From positions 92,233 through 156,232 of the forward strand of contig PXRU01000001.1 in NCBI GenBank assembly GCA_003020945.1: 64,000 nucleotides of DNA, read 5' to 3'. A program made the translations under genes and the position numbers. The notes beneath the pieces are model-generated. The model was given only the letters and a program-made list of their open reading frames with translations. It did no database searches and was not told the DNA's origin. The stretch comes from Halobacteriales archaeon QS_6_71_20. Lineage in GTDB: Archaea; Halobacteriota; Halobacteria; Halobacteriales; Haloferacaceae. Every line of letters starts with the position of its first letter. The stretch's first letter is position 1. Shown here piece by piece: positions 8,020-19,421 of this stretch.

Positions 8020-8955
8020 TTACGCCGCGACCGCCTCGTCGGCGTCGTCGCTCGGGCCGGTCAGCCCGAGGTACTCGTCGAACGGCTTCAGGTCGGACTC
8101 GACGGCGCCGAACGCGCCGACGTCGTTCGAGGAGACGACGTTGTCGAGCTGGAGCGAGCGGTACTGGTCGCTGCCCATCGGGAACCCCACCGACCCCAGC
8201 ACGGAGAGGCCGACCTTCGCCAGCCCCATCGGGAGCGGAACGACGCTCACCGACTGTCCCTCCGAGTCGAACACCAGGTTCGTGATCTCCCGCAGCGACA
8301 GCACGTCCGGGCCGCCCAGCTCGTACGTCTCGCTGGCGTGCTCCGGCTCGGTCACCGCGTCCGCGACCATCGGCACGAGGTCGCCGACCCAGATCGGCTG
8401 GAAGCGGTTCTGTCCGCCGCCCGGCAGCGGGTACACCGGGACGCCGGGCGCGAAGATCTCCTTCAGGCGCTTCGTGAAGTGGACGAACTCGCCGCCGTCG
8501 CCGAAGACGACGGACGGCTGGAGGATCACGTGGTCGACGTCGGCCTCGCGGACCGCCTCGTCGGCCCGCCCCTTCGCGCGGATGTAGTGGGTCGGTCCGC
8601 CCGGGTCCGCGCCGAGCGCGGACAACTGGACGAAGCGGTCGACGCCCGCCTCCTCGGCGACATCCAGGAGCGTCTCCGTGCCGCGGCGGTGGATGCGGTC
8701 GTGCATCTCGTCGCCGCCGTCGGGCTTGAACAGCGGCGACAGCGCGACGAGGTTGATCACCACGTCCGCGTCCGCGACCGGCGCCTCCAGGCTGTTCCGG
8801 TCGGTCACGTCGCCCCGCTTCAACACCACGCCGTCCGGGAGGCCGGCGCCGTCGGGGCTCCGCGAGAGCGCCACCACGTGGTGGCCGCGCCGGTCGAGTT
8901 CCGTACAGAGATGCGTCCCGATGAAGCCGGTTCCGCCGGCGACAACTACGCGCAT
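8020..8955 (-). CDS. NAD(P)-binding epimerase-like protein, NDUFA9 group
   Basis: A 311-residue short-chain dehydrogenase/epimerase of the atypical NDUFA9-like group (related to a complex I accessory subunit). The N-terminal VVVAGGTGFIGTHLCTELDRRGH is a Rossmann nucleotide-binding motif. RGDVTDRNSL and DVVINLVALSP follow the second and fourth strands. The usual YxxxK pair is represented only by THYIRAKGRADEAV, as in the group that binds nucleotide without classic SDR catalysis. Family members in archaea are thought to act in quinone or lipid-linked redox metabolism. The ATG at 8955 has a TATA-like GCTTTAGG 26-30 bases upstream, divergent from pyrG. Confidence 0.88.
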   Translation of the reverse strand: MRVVVAGGTGFIGTHLCTELDRRGHHVVALSRSPDGAGLPDGVVLKRGDVTDRNSLEAPVADADVVINLVALSPLFKPDGGDEMHDRIHRRGTETLLDVAEEAGVDRFVQLSALGADPGGPTHYIRAKGRADEAVREADVDHVILQPSVVFGDGGEFVHFTKRLKEIFAPGVPVYPLPGGGQNRFQPIWVGDLVPMVADAVTEPEHASETYELGGPDVLSLREITNLVFDSEGQSVSVVPLPMGLAKVGLSVLGSVGFPMGSDQYRSLQLDNVVSSNDVGAFGAVESDLKPFDEYLGLTGPSDDADEAVAA

Positions 8956-8976
8956 GGGTGGACCACGGGCGGGGCC

Positions 8977-10800
<1,824 letters not shown>

Positions 10801-10801
<1 letters not shown>

Positions 10802-11718
10802 TGGTGGACGCCGAGGCGTTCATCGAGGAGGCCACGGCCGAGATCGGCGAGGCGGTCGGCGACGCGAACGCGGTCATCGCGCTGTCGGGCGGCGTCGACT
10901 CCTCGGTCGCGGCGGCACTGGCGTACCGCGCCATCGGCGAGCAGCTCACCCCCGTCTACGTCGACACCGGCCTGATGCGGAAGGGCGAGACGGAGGGGAT
11001 CCGCGAGACGTTCGCGTTCATGGAGTCGCTGACGGTCGTGGACGCGCGGGACCGCTTCCTCGACGCGCTGGCGGGCGTCACCGACCCCGAGGAGAAGCGC
11101 CACGCCATCGGCGAGCAGTTCATCCGCGAGTTCGAGCGCGAGGCGAAGGAGACGGACGCGGAGTTCCTCGTCCAGGGGACCATCTACCCCGACCGCATCG
11201 AGAGCGAGGGGAACATCAAGTCCCACCACAACGTCGGCGGGCTGCCCGAGGTGGTGGACTTCGAGGGGATCGTCGAGCCCGTCCGCGACCTGTACAAAGA
11301 CGAGGTGCGGGAGATCGCCCGCGCGCTCGACCTGGAGGCGGTCATCTCCGAGCGCATGCCGTTCCCGGGGCCGGGACTCGCGGTCCGAATCATCGGCGAG
11401 GTGACCGAGGAGAAACTCGGGGTCGCGCGCGACGCGACCCACGTCGTCGAGGAGGAGGTCGCCGAACACGACCCCTGGCAGGCGTTCGCGGCCGTCATCG
11501 GGAAGGCGACGGGCGTGAAGGGGGACAACCGCGTCCACGGCTGGGTCGTCTCCGTGCGCTCGGTGGAGAGCCGCGACGGGATGACCGCCCGGGCGCAGGA
11601 CCTCCCGTGGGAGACGCTCCAGCGTATCCAGTCGCGCATCACCGGCGAGAACGACGACGTTGCGCGGGTGGTGTACGACGTGACACACAAGCCGCCGGCG
11701 ACGATCGAGTACGAGTAG
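10801..11718 (+). CDS. guaAb: GMP synthase, ATP-pyrophosphatase subunit B
   Basis: A 305-residue protein carrying the ATP-pyrophosphatase and dimerisation domains of GMP synthase, without the glutamine amidotransferase domain. Archaea encode that domain separately as subunit A. The PP-loop [12 protein letters not shown] is at about residues 29-40. [21 protein letters not shown] and [10 protein letters not shown] are GuaA signatures, and the C-terminus ends in [13 protein letters not shown], the conserved end of the family. It aminates XMP to GMP. The ATG shares its A with the pyrG stop. The glutaminase partner is not in the window. Confidence 0.96.
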
Positions 11719-11835
11719 CCGGGGCTCGGTCCGTCGCCGGGCCCGAGACGTCGACCCCGGTCGCCGGGAGACGAGACGCGAGAGACCGGACGCGAGACAC
11801 GAAGCTTATCACCGCCAGCCCGCTCGATACCGACG

Positions 11836-12171
11836 ATGACCGACCTCTCAGCCGTCGTCGCCGGTCCCGACGCCGAGAACCTCGGCGACGCGCTCGAATC
11901 GCTCGACGTCACTGTCTCCCGGATCGACGGCGCCGTCACCGGCGGCGCCCTGGCGGACGCCGGCATCGCGGACGCCGCGCTGTTCGTGCTCACCGACCTC
12001 GGGGAGGCGACCGGCATCGCCGTCGCCAAGGAGCATAATCCGGACGTGCGCGCCGTCGTCTACGCCGGCGAGTCGCTCCCCGAGTTCGCGCGCGGCCAGA
12101 CCGACCTCGCGGTCGACCCGGAGGTGCTGTCGGCCGAGGCGGTCGCCGACGAACTCGTCGCCGCCGAGTGA
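11836..12171 (+). CDS. Small haloarchaeal protein, DUF7126-like
   Basis: A 111-residue acidic protein with alternating strands and helices (LSAVVAGPDAENLGDALESL; ALFVLTDLGEATGIAVAKEHN; RAVVYAGESLPEFARGQTDLAVDP). The pattern looks like a small Rossmann-like or TrkA-N-like fold. It resembles the haloarchaeal family labelled DUF7126, sometimes misnamed CTP synthetase because it commonly follows pyrG-guaA; here too it is 117 bases after guaAb. A TATA-like CTTATCA at 11805-11811 lies about 26 bases before the ATG, so it probably has its own leaderless promoter. Function unknown. Confidence 0.75.
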   Translation: MTDLSAVVAGPDAENLGDALESLDVTVSRIDGAVTGGALADAGIADAALFVLTDLGEATGIAVAKEHNPDVRAVVYAGESLPEFARGQTDLAVDPEVLSAEAVADELVAAE

Positions 12172-12357
12172 CCGCGCGCGGCGCCCGCTGATTGCGTCGG
12201 GACCGCGCCGACACGCGCCGGACGGCCTCGCGACGACGGGAGCCGCCGAGCGCCGCGGTTAATCGGGGTTAATTCGGCTTCACGTGGGTTCATGGCCGCG
12301 AACTCGGGTTCGTAGTGGTGCCGCTTCTTTACCACGTAGCCGCCGGGTCGAGTCGAG

Positions 12358-13155
12358 ATGGATGCCAGAACGCTGCTCGCGGTCGGCCTCGCCACGCTCC
12401 TCGTGAGCGCCGGCGTCGGCGCGGCCGCGACGAGTACGGGAACGGGGACGACGGTCGCCGCGACGGACGCGACCGTCGACGAGTACGACGCCGACGCGTC
12501 ATATGACAACGAGACGGCGACGTTCACAGTGACGGTCAACGGGAGCGGGGCGTCCGGCCTCCCGGTCGCCGTCGACGGCGCCTCCGTCGGCACGACCGAC
12601 GAGAACGGATCGGTGACGTTCGACGTGAACGCGTCCGAGACCGAGACCGTCACCGTGGTCGTCACGGACGACGAGCACGACGTCACGGGCGAGTTCACCT
12701 ACGCGGTCGAGAACGAGTCGCTGACGCTCGTCGCGGGCGGCTTCGAGGCGACCGAGGGGAACGAAACCGACGAGAACGAGACCGGAGATCGCTTCGGTCC
12801 GGAGTTCGCCCCGCCCGAGAACGCCTCTGACAACGCGGAGGCGGTCGTCGAGGCTATCAACGCGTACGTGAACGGCGAGACCGACGCCTCCACGCTCGGC
12901 GAGGCGGTCGGCTCGGTCGCCGGGAACGGTGAGGCCCCAGAGGACGCGGGGCCGTCCGAGGACGCCGGTCCTGACGACGACGGTCCGCCCGAGAGCGCCG
13001 GTCCTGAGGACGACGACAGCGACACCGGCCCGCCCGAGAACGCGGGTCCGCCCGAGGACGCCGGCCCCGACGGTGACGATGAAGACGACGAGGACGACGG
13101 GGACGACGAGGAGGAGGATGGATCATCGGGTGACGGCAACGGTACCGACCAGTAA
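12358..13155 (+). CDS. Secreted acidic protein with Pro/Gly/Asp repeat tail
   Basis: A 265-residue exported protein with a signal peptide (LLAVGLATLLVSAGVGAAA, residues 5-23). One Ig-like or carboxypeptidase-regulatory-like beta domain follows (about 45-125: FTVTVNGSGASGLPVAVDGASVG, DENGSVTFDVNA). An acidic helical stretch comes next, then a low-complexity tail from about residue 195 built from variants of GPPEDAGP, GPPENAGP and GPSEDAGP, ending in a run of Asp and Glu. There is no C-terminal membrane helix, so it may be released or held by the cell wall. Several NxT/NxS sequons occur. A TATA-like CTTTACC sits 26 bases before the ATG. The repeat count could vary between strains. Confidence 0.75.
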   Translation: MDARTLLAVGLATLLVSAGVGAAATSTGTGTTVAATDATVDEYDADASYDNETATFTVTVNGSGASGLPVAVDGASVGTTDENGSVTFDVNASETETVTVVVTDDEHDVTGEFTYAVENESLTLVAGGFEATEGNETDENETGDRFGPEFAPPENASDNAEAVVEAINAYVNGETDASTLGEAVGSVAGNGEAPEDAGPSEDAGPDDDGPPESAGPEDDDSDTGPPENAGPPEDAGPDGDDEDDEDDGDDEEEDGSSGDGNGTDQ

Positions 13156-13626
13156 GCTGTGAGCGGTCGGTCGGCTCCAGACCGATGCCGGCTGACCGAT
13201 CCGCGATCACACCGCGAACCGCCCGCCAGCGACCCCGCTCCGGGTCGCGGCGAACCGACACGCCGACCGACGATCGCCGCGGGGACCGGTTCCTTCGGGG
13301 ACCCGACCCGCGGCACCGCTCGGCGCGCGGCCGAGCGTCGTCGGCGACGCTGACACGCGAGACTGGGGGCGGGGGACCCCCGGCCGAAGGGAGAGGCACG
13401 CGAGGACGGCCGTCGCCCGTCCCGGTCCCGGCGGGGACCGCGGGACGGCGCAGACGCTCCGGTGTCGATCGAACGGGGAGGCGCTTCGCCGAGGCGACAC
13501 CGGTGGTTTATGAGTCGCGGTCGGACGCTGCCGACCGCGATCGTCGACCGATGCTTCGGGACCGACCGACCGGTTCGCCGCGGATGCCTCCCCACCGTTT
13601 TAGTCGCGAGCCGCCGAGCGGCCGGT
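13156..13626. other. 471-base gap without a convincing gene
   Basis: Only GC-rich arginine-heavy frames are open here and none looks like a protein. A T-rich CGTTTTAGTC near 13597-13606 is the likely promoter of the cupin gene that follows. GGTTTATG at 13504-13511 is a second, weaker TATA-like site. I see no RNA gene or repeat. Confidence 0.4.
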
Positions 13627-13962
13627 GTGACGCTCGATCTGCTCTCGGACGCGCTCGCGGAGCTCGATCCCGGCGAGGGTGACGTGGAGACGGCGGAGCT
13701 CGTCGTCAGCGACGACGTGCTCGTGAAGCTGTTCGCGCTCGGCCCCGGCGCCGAGCTCGACCCCCACGAACACGCCGACAGCACGAACGTCTTCCACGTC
13801 GTCGACGGGACCGTCACCGTCGTCCGCGACGACGAGACGGAACCGGTGGCGGCCCCCGGCGTCGTGCTCAACGAGCGCGGCGACGTGCACGGCGCGCGCA
13901 ACGGGACGGACGAGGTCGTCGCGTTCACCGCGAGCCTCTGTCCGCTTCCGGGGAGCGGCTGA
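13627..13962 (+). CDS. Small cupin-domain protein
   Basis: A 111-residue single-domain cupin. The first cupin motif is GAELDPHEHADSTNVFHVVDGTVTV, with the metal-binding pair His-x-His in PHEHAD and the acid/His in NVFHVVDG. The second motif is represented by VLNERGDVHGARNGTDEVV with His in DVHGA. The protein probably binds a divalent metal; its substrate is unknown. The start is a GTG at 13627, supported by the T-rich GTTTTAGTC 26 bases upstream. The frame is open from 13462, but the extra stretch is arginine-rich and unlike coding sequence. Confidence 0.8.
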   Translation: MTLDLLSDALAELDPGEGDVETAELVVSDDVLVKLFALGPGAELDPHEHADSTNVFHVVDGTVTVVRDDETEPVAAPGVVLNERGDVHGARNGTDEVVAFTASLCPLPGSG

Positions 13963-14064
13963 CGGCCGGAGGCGACGCCGGCGAGTCGCGGCGGCTCCGG
14001 GACCGAACCGGAAGTCGGCGGGGACGGTCGCCCGAAGCTCGGAGAACGGAGGTGGAAAGCGGCG

Positions 14065-14442
14065 TTACTCGTCGACGAGGACGGCGTTGACCTGGCCGGT
14101 CTGGCCGGGTCGGGACGTGACGCGCGCCTCGCCCTCGCTCGTGGCGATGACGGCACCTTTCGTGATGATGTTCCGGCGGACGTAGTTCACGTTCGAGGGG
14201 TTCTCGGTGACTCCCTCGATGTCGGCCTCGACGGTCTCCCCGTCGGTCGAGACCTGCGCGACGTTCGCGGAGAGCGCGCGAACCTTCTCGTCGGTGCCGC
14301 GGGAGTCGATGACGCGGAACCGGGGCTCGCCGACGGTGGTCTCGGCGGGCTCGCGGCCGAGCTCGTGGCGCTTCTTGTCGCTGGAGGGTCGCCGTCGGCC
14401 GCCGGTCCGCTTCCGCTTTCGCCGTCCGCTCTGGTCTTTCAT
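14065..14442 (-). CDS. rps8e: 30S ribosomal protein S8e
   Basis: A 125-residue archaeal/eukaryotic-type small-subunit protein. The basic N-terminus (QSGRRKRKRTGGRRRPSSDKKRHELGREP) is the conserved rRNA-binding tail. VRRNIITKGAVIAT and the terminal TSRPGQTGQVNAVLVDE are diagnostic of S8e. It stands alone, as S8e does in many haloarchaea, and is not part of a ribosomal operon here. The radB gene lies 105 bases upstream on the same strand. Confidence 0.96.
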   Translation of the reverse strand: MKDQSGRRKRKRTGGRRRPSSDKKRHELGREPAETTVGEPRFRVIDSRGTDEKVRALSANVAQVSTDGETVEADIEGVTENPSNVNYVRRNIITKGAVIATSEGEARVTSRPGQTGQVNAVLVDE

Positions 14443-14547
14443 ACGTCGTGGAATCCGCGTCAGCTACTTGAATCGCTCGAATCGATCCTCACGCCGCCTC
14501 GCGGCCGTCCACGGGCGCGTCCGCTCGACCCGCGCCGCGCCCGTCGC

Positions 14548-15243
14548 CTACGACGCCTCGTCGGCGTCCTCGACGCCGGCGTCGGCGATCCGGAAGCGGG
14601 CCGACCCGCCCGCGGGCTGGGAGCGGTGCTTCTCCAGCGTCGCCCGGCGGTTGCCGCCGCGGAAGCGCTCCAGCCGGACGACGACCCCCGTCCAGTGTTC
14701 CAGGGTGTTGCCGCCGAGCGGGCGGTCGCGGTCGGCGTCGGGGTCGGTGAACACCTGGTTGGTGACGAGCACCGCGAGGTCGTGTTTCCGCGCCAGCGAC
14801 AGCAGGTGGGTGACGTGGCGGGCGACCTCCCGGACGGACTCGCCGCCGCGGGAGTCCTCGGTGCGTTCGAGGCGGTAGAAGCCGGTCGCGGAGTCGAGGA
14901 CGATCAGTTCCACCCCGTCGGCGAACTCGGCGGCGTCTTTCACCGCCTCCCCCTGCTCGGCGAAGCTCATCGCCTCCGTGACGACCAGGCGGCCGGCGAC
15001 CTCCTCGACCGGGGCGTCCGACCGGGCCTCCGCGATGTCGCGAAAGCGGGTCATCGAGAGGTCCTCCGTGTCGATGTAGAGGACGGAGCCGCCCGCGGCG
15101 GCGACCTCGACGGCGGCCGTCAGCGCGAGGTTCGTCTTCCCCGACGCCGGCGGGCCGTACAGTTGAGTGACGACGCTCCGCTCGATGCCGCCGCCGAGCA
15201 GGTCGTCGAGGGCGCGACTGCCGGTCGTGAGGGGTTCGGACAC
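14548..15243 (-). CDS. radB: DNA repair and recombination protein RadB
   Basis: A 231-residue archaeal RecA-family protein, a mediator paralogue of RadA without the N-terminal HhH domain. Walker A is YGPPASGKTNLAL and Walker B is VELIVLDSATG, with the L1-like VLVTNQVF and PLGGNTLEHWTGVVVRLER further on. I chose GTG 15243: a T-rich GTTTTTGC at 15268-15274 on the coding strand lies about 27 bases before it, so an ATG in the same frame at 15270 would fall inside the promoter. RadB assists RadA loading in homologous recombination in Haloferax. The short form starting SEPLTTGSRALDDLL matches family N-termini. Confidence 0.93.
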   Translation of the reverse strand: MSEPLTTGSRALDDLLGGGIERSVVTQLYGPPASGKTNLALTAAVEVAAAGGSVLYIDTEDLSMTRFRDIAEARSDAPVEEVAGRLVVTEAMSFAEQGEAVKDAAEFADGVELIVLDSATGFYRLERTEDSRGGESVREVARHVTHLLSLARKHDLAVLVTNQVFTDPDADRDRPLGGNTLEHWTGVVVRLERFRGGNRRATLEKHRSQPAGGSARFRIADAGVEDADEAS

Positions 15244-15267
15244 GGGAGGTGGTGGGTCGGCATCACG

Positions 15268-15275
15268 CAAAAACG
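15268..15275 (-). promoter_or_regulatory. TATA-like element deciding the radB start
   Basis: GTTTTTGC on the minus strand is centred about 28 bases before the GTG at 15243. It covers the only alternative ATG (15270), which therefore is probably not used. Confidence 0.4.
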
Positions 15276-15507
15276 TCCCGAGTGGCGGCGACGGCGCGTT
15301 CGCCCGTCGCGGTCGAGCTCCGTCGGACCGAAAGCCGACGCCGGGTTCCCCTCAGCAGCCGTGGCCGCGCGAGCGACACGTCAGCTTGCCGTGCGCGCCG
15401 TGATCCGGACGACGGAGCGTCTGTCAGGCGTCCGTGTCGAGGGTAGCTATCGGCGTCCGCGTCCCCGACCGGTCCGCCGCCGCTCCCCGTCCCGCCGTCG
15501 GGAGCGA

Positions 15508-16857
15508 TCATTCCTCGGCGTCGGCCGTCTCCGCCAGCCGGTCGCGTACGACTGCTTCCGCCCGTCGGAGCACCTCCCGGACCGGGCGGTCGGTCGCCCG
15601 CGCGACGGCCGCGCAGTCGTCGTACTCGGCGCTCACGTCGTACACCGTGCCGTCGCCGTCGCTGGCGACCTTCACGGCGACCTCGTGCGTGCCGTCCTCG
15701 TCTCTCCCGTCCGCGAGCGAGAGCTCGGCGGTCTCGAACCGGCGCTGAGCGATCCAGCGGTGGGTCGCGCCGCCCTCGCGGACGCCGAGCGTGCCGGTCT
15801 CCTCGGCGAGCCTGCGGGCGACGCGGTCGGCGTCCGCGGGCTTGCAGATCACCTTGAGGAGGTGGCCCGGCCGCGACTTCTTCATCGTCGTCGGGATCAC
15901 CGACACGTCGCGGGCGCCGGCGTCGGCCAGCGTTTCCTGAAGCCCGCCGAGCAGCTCCGGGGCGGCGTCGTCGAGCGTCGTCTCCAGAACGGTCACGTCG
16001 TCGCGGACGAGGTCGCCGCGCTCGGTCTCCCCCACCACCGCCCGGAGCACGTTCGGCCGGTCCGGGAACGTCCACCCGCCCGCGCCGTAGCCGGAGTCCG
16101 CGACCCGGAGCGAGGGGAGGCGGTCGACCCCGTCGGCGAACCGGGCGAGGATCGCCGCGCCCGTCGGCGTGAGCAGTTCGGCGTCGACCGGGCCGCCCCG
16201 CAGCGACCAGTCGGCGCGCTCGGCGACCTCCATCACCGCGGGAGTGGGGACCGGGTAGACGCCGTGGCTGAACTCCACCTCGCCCCCGCCCGTCGAGAGC
16301 GGCGTCGTCACCACCCGATCGGGGTCGAGATCGTCGAAGAGGAGACACGCCCCCACCACGTCCGCGACCGCGTCGTCGGCGCCGACCTCGTGGAAGTGCG
16401 TGTCGTCGAGGTCGGTGCCGTGGACCGACGACTCCGCCTCGCCGAGGATCTCGAACGTCGCCAGCGCGTCCGCCCGGACCGACTCGGGGACCGCCATCCC
16501 CTCGACCAGTTCGACCACCTCGGCGTACGTGCGCTGCGGCCCGTGACCCTCCGCGCCGTGACCGACGTGATCGTGGGAGTGATCGTGTGAGTGGTCTTTG
16601 TATGAGCGATCGTAGTGGTGTCCGTCGCTGTCGGCTCCGCGGTCGGTCCCCTCGTCGTTCGCCGCGGCCTCGCGGTGTCGGATCCGGGCCGCGGTGGCGG
16701 CGATGCCGTTTCGCTCGACCGCGTCGAACTCGTACTCGACCGGCAGGGCGTCCTCGACGGGCGCGAGCACCTCGGGGTCAGCGCCGGCCGCGACGAGCGC
16801 GGCCAGGAGCATGTCGCCGGCCGCGCCCATCCGGCCGTCGAAGGCGATGGTTCGCAC
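15508..16857 (-). CDS. larC: Nickel pincer cofactor biosynthesis protein LarC
   Basis: A 449-residue LarC-family protein (formerly DUF111). LarC is the CTP-dependent nickel insertase that completes the nickel pincer nucleotide cofactor. The N-terminal IAFDGRMGAAGDMLLAALVAAGAD, the central TDLDDTHFHEVGADDAVADVVG and TPLSTGGGEVEFSHGVYPVPTPAVMEV, and the C-terminal VIPTTMKKSRPGHLLKVIC are all family hallmarks. A His-rich insert near residues 80-105 (SHDHSHDHVGHGAEGHG) is a likely metal-handling loop. In lactobacilli the protein is made by programmed frameshift of two frames; here it is one continuous frame. GTG 16857 is the likely start; the same frame also has a TTG at 16884. LarA, LarB and LarE are not in the window. 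Confidence 0.93.
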   Translation of the reverse strand: MRTIAFDGRMGAAGDMLLAALVAAGADPEVLAPVEDALPVEYEFDAVERNGIAATAARIRHREAAANDEGTDRGADSDGHHYDRSYKDHSHDHSHDHVGHGAEGHGPQRTYAEVVELVEGMAVPESVRADALATFEILGEAESSVHGTDLDDTHFHEVGADDAVADVVGACLLFDDLDPDRVVTTPLSTGGGEVEFSHGVYPVPTPAVMEVAERADWSLRGGPVDAELLTPTGAAILARFADGVDRLPSLRVADSGYGAGGWTFPDRPNVLRAVVGETERGDLVRDDVTVLETTLDDAAPELLGGLQETLADAGARDVSVIPTTMKKSRPGHLLKVICKPADADRVARRLAEETGTLGVREGGATHRWIAQRRFETAELSLADGRDEDGTHEVAVKVASDGDGTVYDVSAEYDDCAAVARATDRPVREVLRRAEAVVRDRLAETADAEE

Positions 16858-17023
16858 GTCCCGACCGTCGGCGCGCAGCGGCAAGTCGCTACCGCCACGC
16901 GCCGGGGGCTCGCCGGTGGTGTTTTGAGGCGGGCCTCCGTACCGTGCGATGGTTTCGCACGTCCCGCCTCCGGGCGGACGCGGACCGACGGCCGCGTCCC
17001 GGCGACACGGCGAGCGCCGGAGG

Positions 17024-17030
17024 GCTTAAC
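17024..17030 (+). promoter_or_regulatory. TATA-like element before cdc48
   Basis: GCTTAAC lies 48-54 bases before the ATG at 17078, which would give a leader of roughly 25 bases. It is the only AT-leaning stretch in the 193-base gap above the gene. Confidence 0.3.
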
Positions 17031-17077
17031 CCCCGCCCGGACGGACGTACTGCACACGTCCACCCCCTCACCACATC

Positions 17078-19303
17078 ATGAATGAAGTTCAACTCGAAGT
17101 CGCGAAGGCGTACCCGAACGACTCCGGCAGAGGGATCGCCCGCCTCGACCCGGACACGCTGTTGCACCTGAAGCTCTCCCCGGGCGACATCATCGAGATC
17201 GAGGGCGCAGAAACGACCGCCGCGAAGGTGTGGCGCGCCGACCGGCAGGACTGGAACACCGACACCGTCCGCATCGACGGCTTCACGCGCCAGAACGCCG
17301 ACGTGGGGATCGGCGAGCGCGTCACCATCCGCAAGGCGGAGGGGAAGAAGGCCGAGTCGCTGACGCTGGCCCCGCCCGAGGAGGCGTCCGTGCAGTTCGG
17401 CTCCGACGCCGCGGGGATGGTGAAGCGGCAGATCCTCAAGCGGCCGGTCGTCGAGCGCGACATCGTCCCGGTGATGTCGAGCACGAACCACCCGTTCATG
17501 CGGTCGCCCGGGCAGGCGATCCCGCTGATCGCCGTCGACACCGAGCCCGAGGGCGTCTGTCTCATCACCGAGGACACCGAGGTGGAACTGCGCGAGGAGC
17601 CCATCTCCGGGTTCGAGAAGACCGGCGGCGGGATCACCTACGAGGACATCGGCGGCCTCCAGCAGGAGATCCAGCGCGTCCGCGAGATGGTCGAGCTGCC
17701 GATGAAACACCCCCAGATCTTCAAGAAGCTGGGGATCGAGCCGCCGCAGGGCGTCCTCCTCCACGGTCCGCCCGGCACCGGGAAGACGCTGCTGGCGAAG
17801 GCCGTCGCCAACGAGACGAGCGCCTCCTTCTTCTCGATCGCCGGCCCCGAGATCATCTCGAAGTACTACGGCGAGTCCGAACAGCAGCTCCGGGAGATCT
17901 TCGAGGACGCGAAAGACGACAGCCCGAGCATCATCTTCATCGACGAGCTCGACTCCATCGCGCCCAAGCGCGAGGACGTTACCGGCGAGGTCGAGCGCCG
18001 GGTCGTCGCCCAGCTGCTGACGATGATGGACGGCCTGGAGACGCGCGGCCAGGTGATCGTCATCGCGGCGACCAACCGCGTCGACAGCGTCGACCCCGCG
18101 CTCCGGCGGCCGGGCCGGTTCGACCGCGAGATCGAGATCGGGGTCCCCGACGAGGTCGGCCGCAAGGAGATCCTTCAAATCCACACCCGCGGCATGCCGC
18201 TGTCCGACGACGTGGACCTGGACCGGCTGGCCGACGAGACGCACGGCTTCGTCGGCGCCGACATCGAGAGCCTCACGAAGGAGGCCGCGATGAAGGCGCT
18301 CAGGCGCTACCTCCCGGAGATCGACCTCGACGAGGAGGACATCCCCCCGAGCCTCATCGACCGGATGATCGTCAAGCGGGACGACTTCGGCGGCGCGCTC
18401 GCGGAGGTGGAGCCCTCGGCGATGCGAGAGGTGCTCGTCGAGCTGCCGAAGGTCACCTGGGAGAACGTCGGCGGACTCGAGGAGCCCCAACAGCAGGTGC
18501 AGGAGGCCGTCGAGTGGCCGCTCACCACCCCCGAGAAGTTCGACCGGATGGGGATCGAGGCGCCGAAGGGGGTGTTGCTGTACGGGCCGCCCGGCACCGG
18601 GAAGACGCTGATGGCGAAGGCCGTCGCCAACGAGACGAACGCGAACTTCATCTCGGTGCGCGGCCCGCAGCTGCTGTCGAAATGGGTCGGCGAGTCCGAG
18701 AAGGCGATCCGGCAGACGTTCCGGAAGGCCCGCCAGGTGGCGCCGACGATCATCTTCTTCGACGAGCTCGACTCGCTGGCGCCCAGCCGCGGGCAGGAGA
18801 TGGGGAACAACGTCTCCGAGCGCGTCGTCAACCAGCTGCTCACCGAGCTTGACGGCCTCGAGGAGATGGGCAACGTGATGGTGATCGGCGCGACGAACCG
18901 GCCGGACATGATCGACCCCGCGCTCATCCGCTCGGGGCGGTTCGACCGGCTCGTGATGGTCGGCCAGCCCGACGAGGAGGGGCGCGAACAGATCCTCAAG
19001 ATCCACACCGGCGACACGCCGTTGTCGCCGGACGTGAGCCTGCGTGAACTGGCCGAGCGCACCGACGGCTACGTCGGCTCCGACCTGGAGTCGATCGCCC
19101 GCGAGGCCGCCATCGAGGCGCTGCGCGAGGACGACGCCGCCGAGGCGGTGAACATGCGCCACTTCGACCGCGCGATCGAGTCGGTCCGGCCGACCATCTC
19201 CGACGCGATCCTCGACTACTACGAGAACGTCGAGGAGGAGTTCAAGGGCGGCGGCACGGACAGCCTCCGTACCGATCGCGGCGGGCGGATCGGCTTCCAA
19301 TGA
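17078..19303 (+). CDS. cdc48: AAA+ ATPase of the Cdc48/VCP/p97 family
   Basis: A 741-residue unfoldase with the full Cdc48 plan. An N-terminal double-psi barrel and beta-clam domain (about 1-190, beginning [21 protein letters not shown]) is followed by D1 with Walker A GPPGTGKT at 230-237 and [14 protein letters not shown], then D2 with Walker A GPPGTGKT at 503-510 and [14 protein letters not shown]. Both have arginine fingers and the pore-loop residues expected (KYYGES in D1, KWVGES in D2). It extracts and unfolds proteins for the proteasome. The C-terminus ends RGGRIGFQ with a hydrophobic tail that may dock partners. The AT-rich island begins 11 bases after its stop. Confidence 0.97.
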   Translation: MNEVQLEVAKAYPNDSGRGIARLDPDTLLHLKLSPGDIIEIEGAETTAAKVWRADRQDWNTDTVRIDGFTRQNADVGIGERVTIRKAEGKKAESLTLAPPEEASVQFGSDAAGMVKRQILKRPVVERDIVPVMSSTNHPFMRSPGQAIPLIAVDTEPEGVCLITEDTEVELREEPISGFEKTGGGITYEDIGGLQQEIQRVREMVELPMKHPQIFKKLGIEPPQGVLLHGPPGTGKTLLAKAVANETSASFFSIAGPEIISKYYGESEQQLREIFEDAKDDSPSIIFIDELDSIAPKREDVTGEVERRVVAQLLTMMDGLETRGQVIVIAATNRVDSVDPALRRPGRFDREIEIGVPDEVGRKEILQIHTRGMPLSDDVDLDRLADETHGFVGADIESLTKEAAMKALRRYLPEIDLDEEDIPPSLIDRMIVKRDDFGGALAEVEPSAMREVLVELPKVTWENVGGLEEPQQQVQEAVEWPLTTPEKFDRMGIEAPKGVLLYGPPGTGKTLMAKAVANETNANFISVRGPQLLSKWVGESEKAIRQTFRKARQVAPTIIFFDELDSLAPSRGQEMGNNVSERVVNQLLTELDGLEEMGNVMVIGATNRPDMIDPALIRSGRFDRLVMVGQPDEEGREQILKIHTGDTPLSPDVSLRELAERTDGYVGSDLESIAREAAIEALREDDAAEAVNMRHFDRAIESVRPTISDAILDYYENVEEEFKGGGTDSLRTDRGGRIGFQ

Positions 19304-19313
19304 ACCTCTTTTA

Positions 19314-19421
19314 ACGGGGGCCTCGCGCCCCTCCGGGGCGCTCGACCCCCGTCAAAACCCGTTCATGACAAAAGGCCGCTCGTTCGGTCGCTTCGCTCCC
19401 TCACTCGCGGTACAACTGCTG
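19314..19421 (+). repeat. Left 108-base inverted repeat of the AT-rich island
   Basis: Aligned without gaps to the reverse complement of 21675-21782, this arm differs at about 10 of 108 positions. The innermost 45 bases (19372-19416 against 21680-21724) are identical. The outer part of this arm folds by itself: ACGGGGG (19314-19320) pairs with CCCCCGT (19346-19352) and GCGCCCC (19325-19331) with GGGGCGC (19335-19341). The arm starts 11 bases after the cdc48 stop, so it may also act as that gene's terminator. Confidence 0.85.

Noticed and set aside
13159-13682. Several arginine-rich open frames in the 471-base gap
   Set aside because: Their composition is that of shifted GC-rich sequence; no start signal and no domain.
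16889-19300. Very long open frame opposite cdc48
   Set aside because: It is a shadow of GC-rich codon use; the plus-strand Cdc48 match is complete and the antisense protein is low in normal composition.
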